A DNA stretch of 7,463 nucleotides from Thiomicrorhabdus sp. (GTDB lineage: Bacteria > Pseudomonadota > Gammaproteobacteria > Thiomicrospirales > Thiomicrospiraceae): the NCBI GenBank assembly GCA_021648185.1, contig JAKITH010000052.1:1-7463 (forward strand). Direction: 5' to 3'. Below are positions 5,504 to 7,463 of this stretch, piece after piece. The stretch's first letter is position 1. Every line of letters starts with the position of its first letter. A program made the translations under genes and the position numbers. The notes below the pieces were generated by a model. That model had not been told where the DNA came from. It worked only from the letters and a program-made list of their open reading frames with translations, and did not search any database.

Positions 5504-6868
5504 TTATGACTTAACAGGAGGAGTCCACCCTTTAATCGTTACCTGCTTGGAACGACTTAAGGTAAGTTCATTGGCTGGCGCGCACTTAGTAATCGTAGAG
5601 CCCGCACCAATGGTGGCACCCGATTCAATTTCAACGGGGGCAACCAACTGCGTATCCGAGCCGATAAAGACATTATCTCCAATAATTGTCTGGTGCTTAT
5701 TCACGCCATCATAATTACAGGTAATCGTTCCTGCCCCGATATTTACATGACTTCCCATCTCGGTATCGCCAATGTAACTCAAGTGACTCACCTTAGAGCC
5801 TAAGCCCATTTTAGATTTTTTGATTTCAACAAAATTACCAATTCTGACTTCATCCGCTAGCTCGGTACCGGGTCGTAAACGAGCGTAGGGACCAATAGAG
5901 CAATTTTGTCCTACAATACAATCCTCTAAATGACTGAAAGGGTGAATATGCGTGTTTGCCGCCACTTGAACGTTCTTTAAGATGCAGTGTGCGCCCACGG
6001 TTACATTTTCACCCAATACCACATTTCCTTCTAACACAACATTCACATCCAATGTAACATCGGTCGCGACCGTCACCTCGCCACGAATATCTAAACGAGT
6101 TGCATCAACCACCGTGGCACCATGTAGCATCAGTCGCTCTGTACATTGTCGCTGGTACTGGCGCTCAAGGTTTTGTAACTGTAATTTATCATTAACACCC
6201 AGTACTTCGGTCTCTAAATTTGGCTGTGTGGTTTGAATTGAAAATCCATCGGAGACCGCCATCGCAATAATATCGGTTAAATAATACTCCGCTTGCGCAT
6301 TATGATTTTCTAAAGCAGAGAGCCAACGCTTCAATTGAGCGCCTTTCACCGCCATAATGCCTGTATTCACCTCTTTGATGAGTAATACTTGCTCACTGGC
6401 ATCCTTTTGCTCGACAATGGCTTGAACGGCGTGCTGTGCATCACGAACAATACGACCATACCCCGTTGAGTCTTCAAGTGTTACCGTTAATAACGCTAAA
6501 GGGTGTTGCTCATCCACTAAATCTAATAATCGGTTTAAAGTTGATGCTTCCGTTAAGGGAACATCACCGTATAAAATTAACACGGTATCATCGTCCAAAT
6601 AGTGCTCATTGGCCTGAACCACCGCATGACCCGTACCCAGCTGCTCTTCTTGCAAAGTAAAAATAAGATTATGACCCCGCACTTGAGATTGAACCATTTC
6701 CGCACCATGACCAATCACGGTAATAATTTCATCGCAATTCAATGTTTGAGCCGTATCAATAACATGCTGTAAAAGTGGTTTTTGTGCCAAGGGCTGCAAT
6801 ACTTTCGGGAGATTAGAGCGCATACGAGACCCTTTACCCGCCGCTAAAATAACAACTTTTAAAGCCAT
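5504..6868 (-). CDS. glmU: Bifunctional UDP-GlcNAc pyrophosphorylase / glucosamine-1-phosphate N-acetyltransferase
   Basis: GlmU acetylates glucosamine-1-phosphate with acetyl-CoA and then couples it to UTP, making UDP-GlcNAc for peptidoglycan and LPS in the cytoplasm. The N-terminal uridyltransferase domain (about 1-225) shows [20 protein letters not shown] (K22), QLGTGHAV and LYGDVPLT (metal-binding D102). The C-terminal left-handed beta-helix (about 248-430) is made of hexapeptide repeats such as [16 protein letters not shown]. It carries the acetyltransferase signature SHLSYIGD with the catalytic-type H362, then [13 protein letters not shown] and [12 protein letters not shown]. The 454-residue length matches the family (E. 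coli 456), with no truncation. The ATG at 6868 has AGGA six bases upstream. It follows atpC as in E. coli, but a terminator lies between them, so it probably has its own promoter. The next genes are a small ORF and ubiA, not glmS. Confidence 0.98.
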   Translation of the reverse strand: MALKVVILAAGKGSRMRSNLPKVLQPLAQKPLLQHVIDTAQTLNCDEIITVIGHGAEMVQSQVRGHNLIFTLQEEQLGTGHAVVQANEHYLDDDTVLILYGDVPLTEASTLNRLLDLVDEQHPLALLTVTLEDSTGYGRIVRDAQHAVQAIVEQKDASEQVLLIKEVNTGIMAVKGAQLKRWLSALENHNAQAEYYLTDIIAMAVSDGFSIQTTQPNLETEVLGVNDKLQLQNLERQYQRQCTERLMLHGATVVDATRLDIRGEVTVATDVTLDVNVVLEGNVVLGENVTVGAHCILKNVQVAANTHIHPFSHLEDCIVGQNCSIGPYARLRPGTELADEVRIGNFVEIKKSKMGLGSKVSHLSYIGDTEMGSHVNIGAGTITCNYDGVNKHQTIIGDNVFIGSDTQLVAPVEIESGATIGAGSTITKCAPANELTLSRSKQVTIKGWTPPVKS

Positions 6869-6906
6869 GTTTTTTCCTATAATAAAAAATAAATAAGAGT
6901 TTAATA

Positions 6907-6948
6907 TTTTTAAAAAATAACAAATTGATTCTATCTATTTTTTAAAAA
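6907..6948. repeat. AT-only 13-bp perfect inverted repeat upstream of glmU
   Basis: The arms TTTTTAAAAAATA (6907-6919) and TATTTTTTAAAAA (6936-6948) are perfect inverted copies around a 16-nt spacer, inside the AT-rich leader between glmU and the atp terminator. It could be part of the glmU promoter region, such as an UP-like or nucleoid-protein site. AT-only symmetry in AT-rich DNA can arise by chance. I found no convincing -35/-10 pair in this leader. Confidence 0.45.
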
Positions 6949-6956
6949 CACTAGAG

Positions 6957-6986
6957 AAAAAAAAAGCGCCATAAGGCGCTTTTTTT
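6957..6986 (-). terminator. Intrinsic terminator of the atp operon
   Basis: The stem GCGCC/GGCGC (6966-6970 and 6975-6979) around a 4-nt loop is flanked by a run of nine A on the left and seven T on the right. On the minus strand this reads as a G/C hairpin followed by a long U-tract, starting 13 bases after the atpC stop. It separates atpC from glmU transcription. The symmetry would also let it stop plus-strand transcripts. Confidence 0.93.
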
Positions 6987-6999
6987 ATAAGGGGAAGAG

Positions 7000-7434
7000 T
7001 TAGGAAATCCCAGTCTTTTGCAAGCGATCTCTTAATTTAGAAATAGCTTGAATTTGAGCAACGGCCTCGGCAAGTTCGACTTGCGCACGTGCGATGTCTA
7101 TTTCAGAATTCGCATTGGTCATTGCTTCTTCAGCACGCTGCTTAGCTTCTTTGGCTTTCGCTTCATCCAAATCAGCCGCTCGAATTGCCGTATCCGCAAG
7201 GATCGTTACAACTGAAGGTTGAATTTCGATGATTCCGCCATTAATGTAGAAATGATCTTCTTCATCACCACTAACCACACGTACAATGCCAGGCTTTAAT
7301 TGGCTTAACAACTGGGAATGGTGAGGCAGAATGCCTATCTCACCATTGGCCGCCTGTGCAAAAAGCATTTCCGCTTTACCAGAAAAAATTTCTCCTTCTG
7401 CACTAACAATATCTACTTGCATTGAGAAGCCCAT
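7000..7434 (-). CDS. atpC: ATP synthase F1 epsilon subunit
   Basis: The epsilon subunit sits on the central stalk of F1Fo ATP synthase with gamma. It couples rotation and inhibits ATP hydrolysis through its C-terminal helices. The 144-residue protein has the N-terminal beta-sandwich (about 5-88) with VDIVSAEGEIFSG, GEIGILPHHSQLL, LKPGIVRVV and INGGIIEIQPSVVTILADTA. A two-helix C-terminal domain follows (DLDEAKAKEAKQRAEEAM and the AQVELAEAVAQIQAISKLRDRL region). Length and order agree with the E. coli protein (139). ATG 7434 is supported by AGGG about nine bases upstream, within the end of atpD. An internal ATG (7422) would remove only four residues. It is the last gene of the atp operon and is followed by the intrinsic terminator. 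Confidence 0.97.
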   Translation of the reverse strand: MGFSMQVDIVSAEGEIFSGKAEMLFAQAANGEIGILPHHSQLLSQLKPGIVRVVSGDEEDHFYINGGIIEIQPSVVTILADTAIRAADLDEAKAKEAKQRAEEAMTNANSEIDIARAQVELAEAVAQIQAISKLRDRLQKTGIS

Positions 7435-7440
7435 AACTGA

Positions 7441-7463
7441 TTACCCTTTATACTTTTTAGCTT
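7441..7463 (-). CDS. atpD: 3' end of ATP synthase F1 beta subunit gene (partial)
   Basis: Upstream of atpC on the minus strand, one frame reads AKKYKG and then a TAA stop (7443-7441), six bases before the atpC ATG. The E. coli beta subunit ends in EKAKKL, so AKK followed by a few residues is what the end of atpD should look like, and atpD normally precedes atpC. Only seven complete codons including the stop are in the window, so the call rests on this short match plus gene order. Confidence 0.7.

Noticed and set aside
5982..6236. Plus-strand frame antisense to glmU
   Set aside because: The Thr/Val/Ser-rich repetitive product is the antisense reading of the hexapeptide beta-helix repeats.
6436..6660. 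Plus-strand frame antisense to the glmU uridyltransferase domain
   Set aside because: It is opposite a highly conserved coding region and has no recognisable protein features.

Overview
This window looks like ordinary chromosomal DNA from a Gram-negative gammaproteobacterium. The evidence is the gene order F1-ATPase beta/epsilon then glmU on one strand (as in Escherichia coli atpDC-glmU), a ubiquinone-type ubiA, Sec signal peptides and a lipobox, and an outer-membrane-type protein. The fairly AT-rich base composition, and the mix of a 4-helix-bundle/PAS/GGDEF protein with these core genes, fit a sulfur-oxidizing Thiomicrospira/Hydrogenovibrio/Thiomicrorhabdus-like lineage. That placement is an impression, not a demonstration.

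Left part, plus strand (1-2719). The window opens inside a membrane-bound diguanylate cyclase whose 5' end lies outside it. A strong G/C-stem hairpin follows. Next come a secreted Sel1-repeat protein and, 27 bp later, a small predicted outer-membrane lipoprotein, probably on one transcript. A second hairpin, GAGACCTTT-loop-AAAGGTCTC, sits just before the Sel1 gene. Part of it recurs at the start of the lipoprotein gene.

Middle (2728-4363). A minus-strand gene for a secreted, probably outer-membrane beta-strand-rich protein converges on the lipoprotein gene with 8 bp between stop codons. It diverges from a plus-strand gene for a conserved but uncharacterized 162-aa cytoplasmic protein. The 106-bp divergent spacer holds two face-to-face sigma70-like promoters with overlapping -10 boxes.

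Right part, minus strand (4381-7463). In transcription order: the last codons of atpD, atpC, a clear intrinsic terminator, an AT-rich leader, glmU, an unrecognised 89-aa gene and ubiA. The last three are tightly packed (15-bp gap, then an overlap) and look like one operon. GlmU makes UDP-GlcNAc for peptidoglycan and LPS. UbiA prenylates 4-hydroxybenzoate for ubiquinone. AtpD/AtpC belong to ATP synthase. All serve energy and envelope housekeeping.

I found no CRISPR array, tRNA, rRNA, intact mobile element, defence locus or convincing new system. The points most worth a second look are a G7 run encoding the GGEEF active site of the cyclase, the shared element around the Sel1 gene, the uncharacterized proteins (346, 162 and 89 aa), and the overlapping divergent promoters.
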